Below are positions 7,295 to 14,180 of a stretch of 14,223 bases of DNA, one piece after another (position 1 is the stretch's first letter; each line of letters starts with the position of its first letter). A program made the position numbers and the translations under genes. A model generated the notes under the pieces. It was not told the origin of the DNA and made no database searches. It worked only from the letters and a program-made list of their open reading frames with translations. The stretch is from Cyanobacteria bacterium UBA8156 (GTDB lineage Bacteria; Cyanobacteriota; Cyanobacteriia; Pseudanabaenales; Pseudanabaenaceae): contig DMPD01000004.1 of NCBI GenBank assembly GCA_003456125.1, forward strand, positions 1-14,223. The letters run 5' to 3'.

Positions 7295-7318
7295 GAAAAG
7301 ACTACAGAGTAGCTTTTC
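7295..7318 (-). other. Hairpin in the psbE upstream leader
   Basis: GAAAA (7295-7299) pairs with TTTTC (7314-7318), and inside it CTAC (7302-7305) pairs with GTAG (7309-7312), separated by a small internal loop. It lies about 50-70 nt upstream of the psbE start. It could be a leader structure of psbE, or the tail of the upstream transcript. Confidence 0.45.
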
Positions 7319-7389
7319 CAGTCACCGTCCCGCAAAGCTCGCCAAAACATTACGAATATCTTAAACTGTCTTTGATTGTAGCGCGGATT

Positions 7390-7401
7390 GGAGCGCGCTC
7401 C
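7390..7401. repeat. 12-bp perfect palindrome downstream of the sugar-nucleotide fusion gene
   Basis: GGAGCGCGCTCC lies 16 nt past the stop codon of the fusion gene, with another GCGCGG close by at 7381. There is no T run after it on the minus strand, so it is not a textbook terminator. Confidence 0.5.
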
Positions 7402-7417
7402 TGCCCCTCACCCAGAC

Positions 7418-9982
7418 TCAGGCAAAACGGCTCTCCTGCACTTCTGGGGTTTCTTCGTCTAAGGGGCTTTGGACTTGGCAAAACGCCTCGATCCGCGATC
7501 GCATCTCGTTGAGGTTTTGCTCGACCCAGGTTTCTGCCCCTTTGCCGGCACCGACGTTGGCAAAAACCCGCACCAAGGGCTCGCTGGCATCCGGCAGCAC
7601 CAGCACCCAGTCCTCCAGGGCGTGGAAAATTTTCACCCCGTCCAACAACTCGAGGCGATCGCGGCCGTACACTTCCACCAAGTGACGCATCAAGGCCCCT
7701 TTCAGGCTCCACGGACACCGCACCTGGCAACTGCGGTGGTAAATCGGCGGCAAACTCAAGCGCACCTGCGAGAGCGATCGCTCCTGCACCGTCAGCCATT
7801 CAATAATTTTGGCAATGCCGAACATGGCATCGAACCCCGGATGCAACTGGGGAAAGATAAACCCGGTTTCGGCCGACCCACCCATCACCACGTTGCCGCC
7901 CCCCTGGCACGCCTGCATCAGGGCGGTGGGGTTGGCCTTCACCCGCAGAATCCGACCGCTGTGGCTCTGGGCAATGTGCTCCAGGGCCCCCGAAGCCGAC
8001 ACGGGCACCACCACGGTGCCCCCCGGTTGGGCCGTTAAAGCCAGTTCCGTCAGCACCGCCAGCAGCAATTCGCCGGTAATCGCAAACCCCGTCTCGTCGA
8101 TGGGAATGGAGCGCTCGCCGTTGGCAAAGACCTGCATGCCAAAGTTGGCCCGGAGGGCTTGCACCACATCGGCCAATTGCCGCAACATGCCGTACCGTTC
8201 CGCTTGGGAGAGGGCCACCTCGTTCAGACTGGCGTTGAGCACCACCACATCGGTGCTGAATTTGCCCAAAATGCGGGGCAACACCGCCCCCGATACGGCA
8301 TACACATAGTCGATCGCCACCTTGCGGATGCTGCTGTTGCGGATGGCTTCCACATTCAGGTTGCGGGCAAAACCGCTGTTGTAGTAATCCAGCACCCGGG
8401 CCGGGTAGGAGATGTCGCCAATGTCTTCGAGCCGGGCCCGTCGATAGTCCTCTTTGAAGAAAGCCGCTTCGATTTTCTTTTCCTGGGCTTTGCTGAGGTT
8501 AATGCCGTTGTGGTCAAAAAATTCAATGACAATGCGATCGCTCAGATCGGGATCGATGCGAATGTGGCAACCACCAGCCGCATTCAAACTGGGCAAAATG
8601 TAGCGGGCGATGGGAATCGCCGTCGCCTCCAGGTTTTGGATGCTGGTGCCCACCGACATCAAGCCGGCAATCAGGGCCCGGGATACCATCCGGCAAATGT
8701 TGCGTTGATCGCGGGAAATCGTGACCGAAGAGCCGGGGAGAAGCGTCGCCCCCCAGGCTGCCCCCAGTTTCACCGCAAATTCTGGGGTGATTTCGATGTT
8801 GGCCAGCCCCGACACCCCGCGATGACCAAACAGGTTGCGGGTGGCCGTCGCCCCCCAAATCAAGTTGCGGTTGAGGGTCGCCCCGGCATCGATGCGTTTC
8901 CCCGGCCACACCCGGACATCGGGATGCACCCGTGCCTCTTCGCCGATGATGCTGCCGGTGCCGATCGCCACCCCTTCCATAATGTGGGCCCGCCGGTGTA
9001 CCCGCACGTTTCGGGACAACGTACAAGCCCACAACTGTGCTTCTTCGCCAATGATGACCCCGTGCCCCAAGATGGGATGTTGCAAATCGGCTCCTGCCCC
9101 AATCACCACCCGATCGCCGATGATGCTCCCCGCCGAAATGCGGACCCGGGGCCCAATCTCGCAGCGCTCACCGATCAGCACCGGGGGTTCCAGCCGGGCC
9201 GAGGGATCGATCCGGGTGCCTTCACCGACCCAAATTCCTGCCCGCAACAACGGATAGCAAATCCGCAAATCCACCCGGCCCCGCATCGCATCGTATTGGG
9301 CTTGGCGGTAAGCATCCAACGACCCCACATCGCACCAGTACCCTTCGGCGATGTAGCCGTACATCGGTACCCCCTGGGCCAACAACCGCGGAAACAAATC
9401 CAAAGAAAAGTCACTGGGGACGTTCGGGGCCAGGAAATTCAAGACCTGGGGTTCCAAAATGTAAATGCCGGTGTTGACCGTATCGGAAAATACTTCGCTG
9501 GTGGTGGGCTTTTCCAAAAACCGACAAATCCGCTGCTCTTCGTCCACAATCACCACGCCAAAGGCGGTGGGGTCCCCCGTCCGCTTCAAAACGATGGTGG
9601 CCATCGACCCCTTGCGCTGGTGAAAGCGAATCGCAGCCGATAGGTCAATGTCGGTAACGCTGTCGCCACTGATGACGACAAAGGTTTCGGGTAAAAATTC
9701 CGCTACGTTTTTCACACAGCCAGCGGTGCCTAGGGGCTGCTCCTCTTCCACGGCGTAGTGCATTTTGACCCCATATTCGCTGCCGTCGCCAAAGCGATCG
9801 CGCACGACATCGGGCAGGTAGTGGAGGGTGGCAATCACTTCGCCAATGCCATGCCGCTCCAGCAAATGCAAGATGTGCTCGACAATGGGCCGGTTGAGAA
9901 TGGTGACCATCGGTTTGGGCAGATCGCAAGTCAGTGGCCGCAACCTGGTTCCCGCACCGCCTGCCATTAACACCGCACGCAT
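7418..9982 (-). CDS. Mannose-1-phosphate guanylyltransferase-like protein fused to a phosphomannomutase-like domain
   Basis: An 854-residue three-part protein. Residues 1-235 are a nucleotidyltransferase: GGAGTRLRPLT (8-18), the KP pair (23-24), SGDSVTDID (105-113) for metal and sugar nucleotide, and FLEKP (155-159). Residues about 248-373 are hexapeptide repeats forming a left-handed beta-helix. Residues about 385-835 are phosphohexomutase-like: ISRDQRN (422-428), then RIDPDLSDRIVIEFFDHNG (475-493) where the phosphoserine loop TASHNP should be, GGSAETGF (701-708) where the metal loop DGDGDR should be, and DASEPLVRV (798-806) as a variant of the SGTEP phosphate loop. The family is common in cyanobacteria and annotated as mannose-1-phosphate guanylyltransferase, but the mutase half looks inactive. 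The ATG at 9982 is chosen over the one at 9988 because AAGGA then has a 5-nt spacing. Glucose-1-phosphate is an alternative substrate. Confidence 0.88.
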   Translation of the reverse strand: MRAVLMAGGAGTRLRPLTCDLPKPMVTILNRPIVEHILHLLERHGIGEVIATLHYLPDVVRDRFGDGSEYGVKMHYAVEEEQPLGTAGCVKNVAEFLPETFVVISGDSVTDIDLSAAIRFHQRKGSMATIVLKRTGDPTAFGVVIVDEEQRICRFLEKPTTSEVFSDTVNTGIYILEPQVLNFLAPNVPSDFSLDLFPRLLAQGVPMYGYIAEGYWCDVGSLDAYRQAQYDAMRGRVDLRICYPLLRAGIWVGEGTRIDPSARLEPPVLIGERCEIGPRVRISAGSIIGDRVVIGAGADLQHPILGHGVIIGEEAQLWACTLSRNVRVHRRAHIMEGVAIGTGSIIGEEARVHPDVRVWPGKRIDAGATLNRNLIWGATATRNLFGHRGVSGLANIEITPEFAVKLGAAWGATLLPGSSVTISRDQRNICRMVSRALIAGLMSVGTSIQNLEATAIPIARYILPSLNAAGGCHIRIDPDLSDRIVIEFFDHNGINLSKAQEKKIEAAFFKEDYRRARLEDIGDISYPARVLDYYNSGFARNLNVEAIRNSSIRKVAIDYVYAVSGAVLPRILGKFSTDVVVLNASLNEVALSQAERYGMLRQLADVVQALRANFGMQVFANGERSIPIDETGFAITGELLLAVLTELALTAQPGGTVVVPVSASGALEHIAQSHSGRILRVKANPTALMQACQGGGNVVMGGSAETGFIFPQLHPGFDAMFGIAKIIEWLTVQERSLSQVRLSLPPIYHRSCQVRCPWSLKGALMRHLVEVYGRDRLELLDGVKIFHALEDWVLVLPDASEPLVRVFANVGAGKGAETWVEQNLNEMRSRIEAFCQVQSPLDEETPEVQESRFA

Positions 9983-10082
9983 GGCCATCCTTGGTGGTTA
10001 TGTACCGTTAATCTTGGCACAGACCGGCCGCCTTCCGCCGGCTTTGCAACGTTTTGTATTGCCTACACAGTTCTACATACTT

Positions 10083-10093
10083 GACGTGTGGTC
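10083..10093 (+). promoter_or_regulatory. Candidate PetR operator (GAC-N5-GTC) at petJ
   Basis: GAC GTGTG GTC lies immediately upstream of the -35 box of the predicted petJ promoter. From memory, the copper-responsive BlaI-type repressor PetR of Synechocystis, which controls petJ and petE, recognises GAC-N5-GTC. One match of six fixed bases is weak on its own; its position is what makes it credible. Confidence 0.4.
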
Positions 10094-10095
10094 TT

Positions 10096-10124
10096 TTGAC
10101 AGCGGGGAGTCCTTTGGAAACAAT
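10096..10124 (+). promoter_or_regulatory. petJ promoter, sigma-70 type
   Basis: A perfect -35 TTGACA (10096-10101), a 17-nt spacer and a -10 AACAAT (10119-10124, 4 of 6 matches to TATAAT). Transcription would start near 10131, giving a leader of about 20 nt before the petJ start codon. Confidence 0.55.
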
Positions 10125-10126
10125 GC

Positions 10127-10149
10127 GGATGTAGTGTTGGTATACATCC
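10127..10149 (+). repeat. Inverted repeat directly before the petJ start
   Basis: GGATGTA (10127-10133) and TACATCC (10143-10149) are a perfect 7-bp inverted repeat with a 9-nt spacer, ending 1 nt before the start codon. It overlaps the predicted transcription start and short leader, so it could be a second operator or a hairpin covering the ribosome entry site. Confidence 0.6.
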
Positions 10150-10150
10150 A

Positions 10151-10486
10151 TTGAAACGAATTTTGTTGGGTTGGGTGGCGGTGATCGGGTGCTTGCTGGC
10201 GTTGGCCAATCCCGCATGGGCAGCCGACGCCAACCACGGTAAGCAAATTTTCAAGGCGAACTGCGTGGCGTGCCATGCCGGGGGCAATAACTCGGTGGTG
10301 CGGGCCAAAACCCTGAAAAAAGAAGCTCTCCAGGAATACAGCATGTACGATGCCGGCGCGATCGCCTACCAGGTGACCAACGGCAAAAATGCCATGCCGG
10401 CTTTTGGCAAGCGCTTGAAGCCCCAAGATATTGAAGACGTAGCTGCCTACGTTTTGGCCCAAGCGGACAACAACTGGGGCAAATAG
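10151..10486 (+). CDS. petJ: Cytochrome c6 precursor
   Basis: A 111-residue precursor of the soluble lumenal cytochrome that carries electrons from cytochrome b6f to photosystem I or to terminal oxidases. A Sec signal peptide (basic KR, a hydrophobic core, then NPAWA) ends near residue 24, leaving a mature protein of about 87 residues starting [10 protein letters not shown]. The haem attachment site is CVACH (38-42), and Met82 in AMPAFG is the distal ligand. [12 protein letters not shown] is the typical C-terminal helix. No in-frame ATG exists upstream before a stop codon at 10097, so the start is taken as TTG at 10151; no clear ribosome binding site is visible. The next gene overlaps the stop codon by 1 nt. 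Regulation by copper is expected for petJ genes, and candidate sites lie upstream. Confidence 0.93.
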   Translation: MKRILLGWVAVIGCLLALANPAWAADANHGKQIFKANCVACHAGGNNSVVRAKTLKKEALQEYSMYDAGAIAYQVTNGKNAMPAFGKRLKPQDIEDVAAYVLAQADNNWGK

Positions 10487-11049
10487 TGCGGTTCTGGATT
10501 GCGCTCCTCGTGCTGTGGTTGTGCAGCGGGCCGGCCTGGGCTTCGTCCCTGGATCGGGCCGCGGCCCAAGCTTGGGCCAGCGGTTTGCAGGCGCTGCAAC
10601 AGGAAGACTGGCCCGCCGCCTTGACAGACCTCCACCGCACGATCGCCCTGCCCAATCATCCAAAGTACGCGGCCAAACGCCAAGGGGCCCTCAACAACCG
10701 GTGTTTGGTCTACATTCAACTCCAGCACTACCACTGGGCGATCGCCGATTGCAATGCGGCTCTGGCCCATGCGCCCACAGCAGCAGCGTTTTTGAACCGG
10801 GGCATTGCCTACCATCGCCTGCAGCAGTTCGAGCAGGCGGCCGCCAACTTCACGGCGGCGTTGCGGTTGACCCCCTACAGTGCCGAAGCCTGGTTGGATC
10901 GGGCTTTGGTGTATCTCGACTTGGGTCAGATCCAACAGGCCCGCCATGACCTCCAACAAGCGGCTACTTGCTGCGATCGCCACGGGCCTTTGCACCGCTA
11001 CATCCGGCAAACCCTGGAGTCTTTGCCGGGCTCTACCACCACGGCTTAG
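10486..11049 (+). CDS. Secreted TPR-repeat protein linked to petJ
   Basis: A 187-residue protein with a Sec signal peptide (MRFWIALLVLWLCSGPAWA) that is likely cut after Ala19. Its PAWA cleavage region is the same as that of the PetJ precursor. The mature part consists of about three TPR motifs, for example WASGLQALQQEDWPAALTD, NNRCLVYIQLQHYHWAIAD and FLNRGIAYHRLQQFEQAAA. It should act in the thylakoid lumen or periplasm as a protein-binding scaffold. The GTG start shares its G with the TAG stop of petJ, so co-transcription and coupled translation are very likely. No specific function is recognised; help with cytochrome c6 maturation or with another lumenal complex would be a guess. It converges on the M23 gene, with 15 nt between the two stop codons. 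Confidence 0.82.
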   Translation: MRFWIALLVLWLCSGPAWASSLDRAAAQAWASGLQALQQEDWPAALTDLHRTIALPNHPKYAAKRQGALNNRCLVYIQLQHYHWAIADCNAALAHAPTAAAFLNRGIAYHRLQQFEQAAANFTAALRLTPYSAEAWLDRALVYLDLGQIQQARHDLQQAATCCDRHGPLHRYIRQTLESLPGSTTTA

Positions 11050-11064
11050 CTAGGGCTTTGTTTT

Positions 11065-13398
11065 TTAGCGCCGCCGACTGGCCAAGAAAGTCATGGGGTC
11101 TACCGCCGCCCCGCCGTTGGGCCGGATTTCAAAGTGGAGGTGGGGGCCCGTGCTAAAGCCGGTGCTGCCCATGGCCGCAATGAGTTGACCTTGATTCACC
11201 GATTGCCCCGATCGCACGTACAGGGCGCTGTTGTGGGCGTAGCGAGTGACCGTGCCATCGCTGTGGCGAATATCAACCATATAGCCGTAGCCGCCGTCGT
11301 TCCAGCCGGAAAATTCCACCACCCCCGCTGCCGCCGCCAAAATGGGCGTACCGACGGGGCCAGCAATATCGATCCCTTGGTGTATCCGTCCCCAGCGCCA
11401 GCCAAAGCCGGAGGTGAGAATCCCCTGGGCGGGCCAAATAAACTCGGTGGACACCCCAAGGTCGTTGATGTCGGGCAAGAAGTTCGCCGCGGCGAGAGGG
11501 GGCAATTGGGGCGATACCGCTGAAAATTCGGAAGGTTGTACCACAACGCGGTTCTGGGAGTCGAGGCCGAGGGCCGGGGTGGTAGGAGCCGCTGCCAGCT
11601 TGATCGATTCCTGCTCGCGGGCCTTTTGTTCCGCTTCGCGCACCCGATCGCTCAGTTGCTCTACTTCGAGCTCCAAGCGTCGGAGTTCGACCGAAGTCAT
11701 GCGGGCTTCCGCTGCCGGCAGCAGGGCAACGGTTTGGGTCGCTGCGGCACTGGGCATTTCCGTCACGGCTTCCGGAAGGCTGGGCAACAGCGCTTCGGCC
11801 GCCAGTTTGAACGCTGGTTCCGCCGCGGAAGTCGGCACCAAGGGCACCACCGGCGCAGCGGTCAGTTGCTCTTTGAGGGCCGCCCCTGGTACGGAAGTCG
11901 GCAGGGCCGCCGCCACTTTGGGCGCCTCGGACTCGGCCGCTGGGCTCGCCGGCACCACTGTGGGCAAAGCCGCCGCGATTTCGGTCAAGTTCGGGGCGGC
12001 TACCGGCACCGGTGCGGGACGGGTGGCAGGTGTCGGTTCCGCACTGGGTCGAGCGATCGCCACCAAAGGCGCTACCTTTTCCACTTGCTCTACCGGCAAC
12101 ACCGGTACCAAAGCCGGCAGAACCGTGGCCACTACGGAAGCGATCGGCGAAGGGACGGGCGACGTTACCGGATTGACCGGTGTCGCTGCTGCGGGGGGCG
12201 TGGGAGCCGTAGCTGTAGTACCTACTGCCGGATCTACGGCCGGGACGTTGGGCGCCGGAATGTCGGTCGCCGGCGCTGCGGGCACCAGACCGGCCAGGCT
12301 CACCAGTCCACCCCAAGGCAAGGATTCGGTCAACGACGCACTCGCCGTTTCGTTCAGAGCAATGGGCAACACCGATAAATCGAACGGGGTAGCCGCCTTC
12401 ACGGCAATGGGCTTGGCGGCGATTTGCCGCTCCACTTCCTGTAGGGTGCCGGCAATTTCTTTGACGGGCTTGCTGGCGGCCGCCGTTTCCCAACCGGCGG
12501 GCGGGATCATCGGAATTTTTAGTTCTTGGTTGAGGGGCAACCAGTGGGGATCGACCAGTTGGTTGGCCGCGACGATCGCCGACTGCCGCACACCGTAACG
12601 CCGGGCAATGGTTTCGATCGTGTCTCCCAAAACCACCCGATAGGTGGTGTACTTCGGTGCTTTCTGGACTTGGGCCGCCAGCGGATCGTGGCTCACCGGC
12701 ACAAACTGCCCATCCAGTTCTTGCAAACGCTGCTTCAGACGATCGCGCTCTGCCACCAACCGCTCTTTGGCTCGCTCTTCCCGCACCGCCATCAACCGCG
12801 TTAAATCCCCCGGAATGGTCAACGGCCGGTCAATTTCCAAGAAATCCAGCGATTCCAGTTGGGAATGTTTGGCAATCTCCGCCGCCGGCACCCCGTAAAA
12901 ACCGGCGATCGCCCCCAGGGTTTCCCCCGGTTTCACCCGATGCACCAAGCCGTTGACCGGCGGTACCACCAATCTTGTGCCTGGCTTCAGCTCCGTCGCG
13001 GCACTGACCCCATTGGAAACAGCGATCGCCGCGGCATCGACCCCGTACATCTGGGTGAGCTTCCAGAGGGTCTCGTCTTCCCGCACCTTGTGCACAATGG
13101 GCCCCCGCACCTCGTCCAATAGACCACTGGCGATCGCTGCCCGGGCCTGTTCGTACTTAAATTCGGTGTTTTGGGCGAGGGCTGTGCCCAGGGTCTGGGT
13201 CGAAATGGCCACCGGCGCTGCTTTGGGAGACCGTCCCTGCCGCTCCACCAAGATACTGGCGGTACCTAAAGAAAGGGCTAGACCCACTACCGCCAACGAA
13301 ACCCGCGCCCCTTGGCTGGATTCGACGGTTGGTTGGGCACTCCAGGCGGAAAGTTGCTCGCCCGGTTTGTGCACCTGTCTGTGCAAACGACGTTTCAA
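11065..13398 (-). CDS. LysM-domain M23 family cell-wall endopeptidase
   Basis: A 777-residue membrane-anchored peptidoglycan protein. Order: basic N-terminus, one membrane helix (about 33-51), LysM 1 (102-146, VHKVREDETLWKLTQMYGV), LysM 2 (151-196), coiled coil (200-229), LysM 3 (252-297), a long Ala/Pro/Val-rich linker (about 340-560), a second coiled coil (563-600) and a C-terminal M23 domain (653-770). The zinc site looks intact: HQGID (His673, Asp677), YAH (His722) and HLHFE (His753, His755). It probably cuts or remodels peptidoglycan cross-links during division or separation. The start is TTG at 13398, supported by GGGAGG 7 nt upstream. The region upstream has tandem repeats and hairpins that may regulate it. 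It could instead be a septal activator-type M23 protein, but the metal ligands argue for activity. Confidence 0.92.
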   Translation of the reverse strand: MKRRLHRQVHKPGEQLSAWSAQPTVESSQGARVSLAVVGLALSLGTASILVERQGRSPKAAPVAISTQTLGTALAQNTEFKYEQARAAIASGLLDEVRGPIVHKVREDETLWKLTQMYGVDAAAIAVSNGVSAATELKPGTRLVVPPVNGLVHRVKPGETLGAIAGFYGVPAAEIAKHSQLESLDFLEIDRPLTIPGDLTRLMAVREERAKERLVAERDRLKQRLQELDGQFVPVSHDPLAAQVQKAPKYTTYRVVLGDTIETIARRYGVRQSAIVAANQLVDPHWLPLNQELKIPMIPPAGWETAAASKPVKEIAGTLQEVERQIAAKPIAVKAATPFDLSVLPIALNETASASLTESLPWGGLVSLAGLVPAAPATDIPAPNVPAVDPAVGTTATAPTPPAAATPVNPVTSPVPSPIASVVATVLPALVPVLPVEQVEKVAPLVAIARPSAEPTPATRPAPVPVAAPNLTEIAAALPTVVPASPAAESEAPKVAAALPTSVPGAALKEQLTAAPVVPLVPTSAAEPAFKLAAEALLPSLPEAVTEMPSAAATQTVALLPAAEARMTSVELRRLELEVEQLSDRVREAEQKAREQESIKLAAAPTTPALGLDSQNRVVVQPSEFSAVSPQLPPLAAANFLPDINDLGVSTEFIWPAQGILTSGFGWRWGRIHQGIDIAGPVGTPILAAAAGVVEFSGWNDGGYGYMVDIRHSDGTVTRYAHNSALYVRSGQSVNQGQLIAAMGSTGFSTGPHLHFEIRPNGGAAVDPMTFLASRRR

Positions 13399-13405
13399 GA
13401 ATTGG

Positions 13406-13411
13406 CCTCCC
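13406..13411 (-). promoter_or_regulatory. Ribosome binding site supporting a TTG start
   Basis: The minus strand reads GGGAGG, CCAATTC, then TTG at 13398. The ideal 7-nt spacing makes TTG the start of the LysM/M23 gene; no ATG lies in a comparable position. Confidence 0.75.
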
Positions 13412-13412
13412 T

Positions 13413-13444
13413 ACACTTGCTACTCGATACACTTGCTACTCGAT
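13413..13444 (-). repeat. Two tandem 16-bp repeats in the M23 gene leader
   Basis: ACACTTGCTACTCGAT (plus strand) occurs twice without a gap, at 13413-13428 and 13429-13444, immediately upstream of the M23 ribosome binding site. Confidence 0.95.
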
Positions 13445-13481
13445 GCGATCGACGCGCTGTTGCGGCTCAACTCAGCCCAAT

Positions 13482-13514
13482 CTCGAAACATTCAGGAATT
13501 TCCTGGCTTTCGAG
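13482..13514 (-). other. Nested hairpin upstream of the M23 gene
   Basis: CTCGAAA (13482-13488) pairs with TTTCGAG (13508-13514), and inside it CAGGAA (13493-13498) is complementary to TTCCTG (13500-13505). Together they give up to 13 complementary pairs within 33 nt, with a small asymmetric internal loop; the innermost pair would open to form the loop. Confidence 0.7.
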
Positions 13515-13545
13515 CCGTGCTGGCCGAGCATCTCCTTACTCCCCC

Positions 13546-13574
13546 CCCACCCGGGTTCCCATCGGTGGGTTTTT
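13546..13574 (+). terminator. Terminator-like hairpin with T run, plus strand
   Basis: CCCACC (13546-13551) pairs with GGTGGG (13564-13569) across a 12-nt loop, followed by five T residues. No plus-strand gene precedes it, so a role as terminator would require an unannotated plus-strand transcript. Confidence 0.35.
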
Positions 13575-13648
13575 CAGGTTTGTTTGCAAAAACCGGAAAC
13601 CTTGCGTTTTCCTGTCAGTACCCTACTCGTTCAATTTCCCGCAAACAA

Positions 13649-13661
13649 GTTCACAGTGAAC
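13649..13661. promoter_or_regulatory. 13-bp palindrome, possible operator
   Basis: GTTCACAGTGAAC is a perfect 6-1-6 palindrome. On the minus strand a TTGACG (13676-13671) lies upstream of it at a distance that would put the palindrome over the spacer and -10 region of a promoter reading towards the M23 gene. The GTGAAC half-site recurs at 13703. Confidence 0.4.
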
Positions 13662-13677
13662 AAAACAAATCGTCAAA

Positions 13678-13714
13678 GTATGCGTTCAAAACGAGGATCC
13701 CGGTGAACGCATAC
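13678..13714. repeat. 10-bp perfect inverted repeat
   Basis: GTATGCGTTC (13678-13687) and GAACGCATAC (13705-13714) are exactly complementary, with a 17-nt spacer. They could form a hairpin in RNA or a long-spaced operator. Confidence 0.8.
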
Positions 13715-13730
13715 GGGAGCAATTTCTGTC

Positions 13731-13786
13731 AATCCGCAAGGAAGGGGCAGAATCGGTCAAATTCCCGGAAGAATGGATTGCGGATT
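13731..13786. repeat. 9-bp inverted repeat with 38-nt spacer
   Basis: AATCCGCAA (13731-13739) is exactly complementary to TTGCGGATT (13778-13786). It adds to the run of paired elements upstream of the M23 gene. Confidence 0.6.
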
Positions 13787-14152
13787 TCTGCAGGTTAGGT
13801 CTCTCCGATCGGGAGCCGGATCGGCGATCGCGGGAACAATCCGCCGGTGATGGCGATCGCAGGGAGGCAGTGCGCCAAATTTCTTCACAACGGGCTTTTG
13901 TCGGCGAAAAAATTGGAGAGAGGGGGATCGCATTTCCTCGATTAGGCTCAATGTTGCGTCGATTTGCTTCCCTTTTCGCGGAATTTCGTTGGGAAAATAG
14001 CGGGAAAATCATTTTGGCGGGAGGGTCAAAAAAATAGCCGGGAGGGGGGCGATCGCCGCCAAATTGTCGATTACGGTAGGGGCAAAGACCGGAAAACGGG
14101 ACTTTTTTCGGAAAAGTTTCTAATTTGTCGCCAAAGCCAACGGGAATTCTGG

Positions 14153-14180
14153 CTCCCTCTCCCCGATGTGGGAGAGGGAG
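14153..14180. repeat. 11-bp inverted repeat resembling a dispersed genomic palindrome
   Basis: CTCCCTCTCCC (14153-14163) and GGGAGAGGGAG (14170-14180) form a perfect 11-bp stem with a 6-nt loop. Palindromes of this composition are commonly dispersed in bacterial genomes. Such a repeat can stop an assembly, which fits its place 30 nt from the contig end. Confidence 0.75.

Noticed and set aside
8159..9643. Plus-strand open frame of 494 codons
   Set aside because: It lies wholly antisense to the sugar-nucleotide fusion gene, whose domains are unmistakable. The antisense protein is low in complexity (His, Pro, Gly, Asn) and has no motifs.
11342..12598. Plus-strand open frame of 418 codons
   Set aside because: Antisense to the Ala/Pro-rich linker of the LysM/M23 gene; its Ala/Gly/Thr repeats are a by-product of that biased sequence.
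13399..13800. A c-di-AMP (ydaO-yuaA) riboswitch before the LysM/M23 gene
   Set aside because: This riboswitch often precedes cell-wall hydrolase genes, but its conserved segments (such as the CAGCTAACCTCG-type core) are not found on the minus strand here.
13686..14012. Minus-strand open frame of 108 codons
   Set aside because: Arg/Ser/Pro-rich composition, no ribosome binding site and no recognisable motif; it also runs through the inverted repeats.
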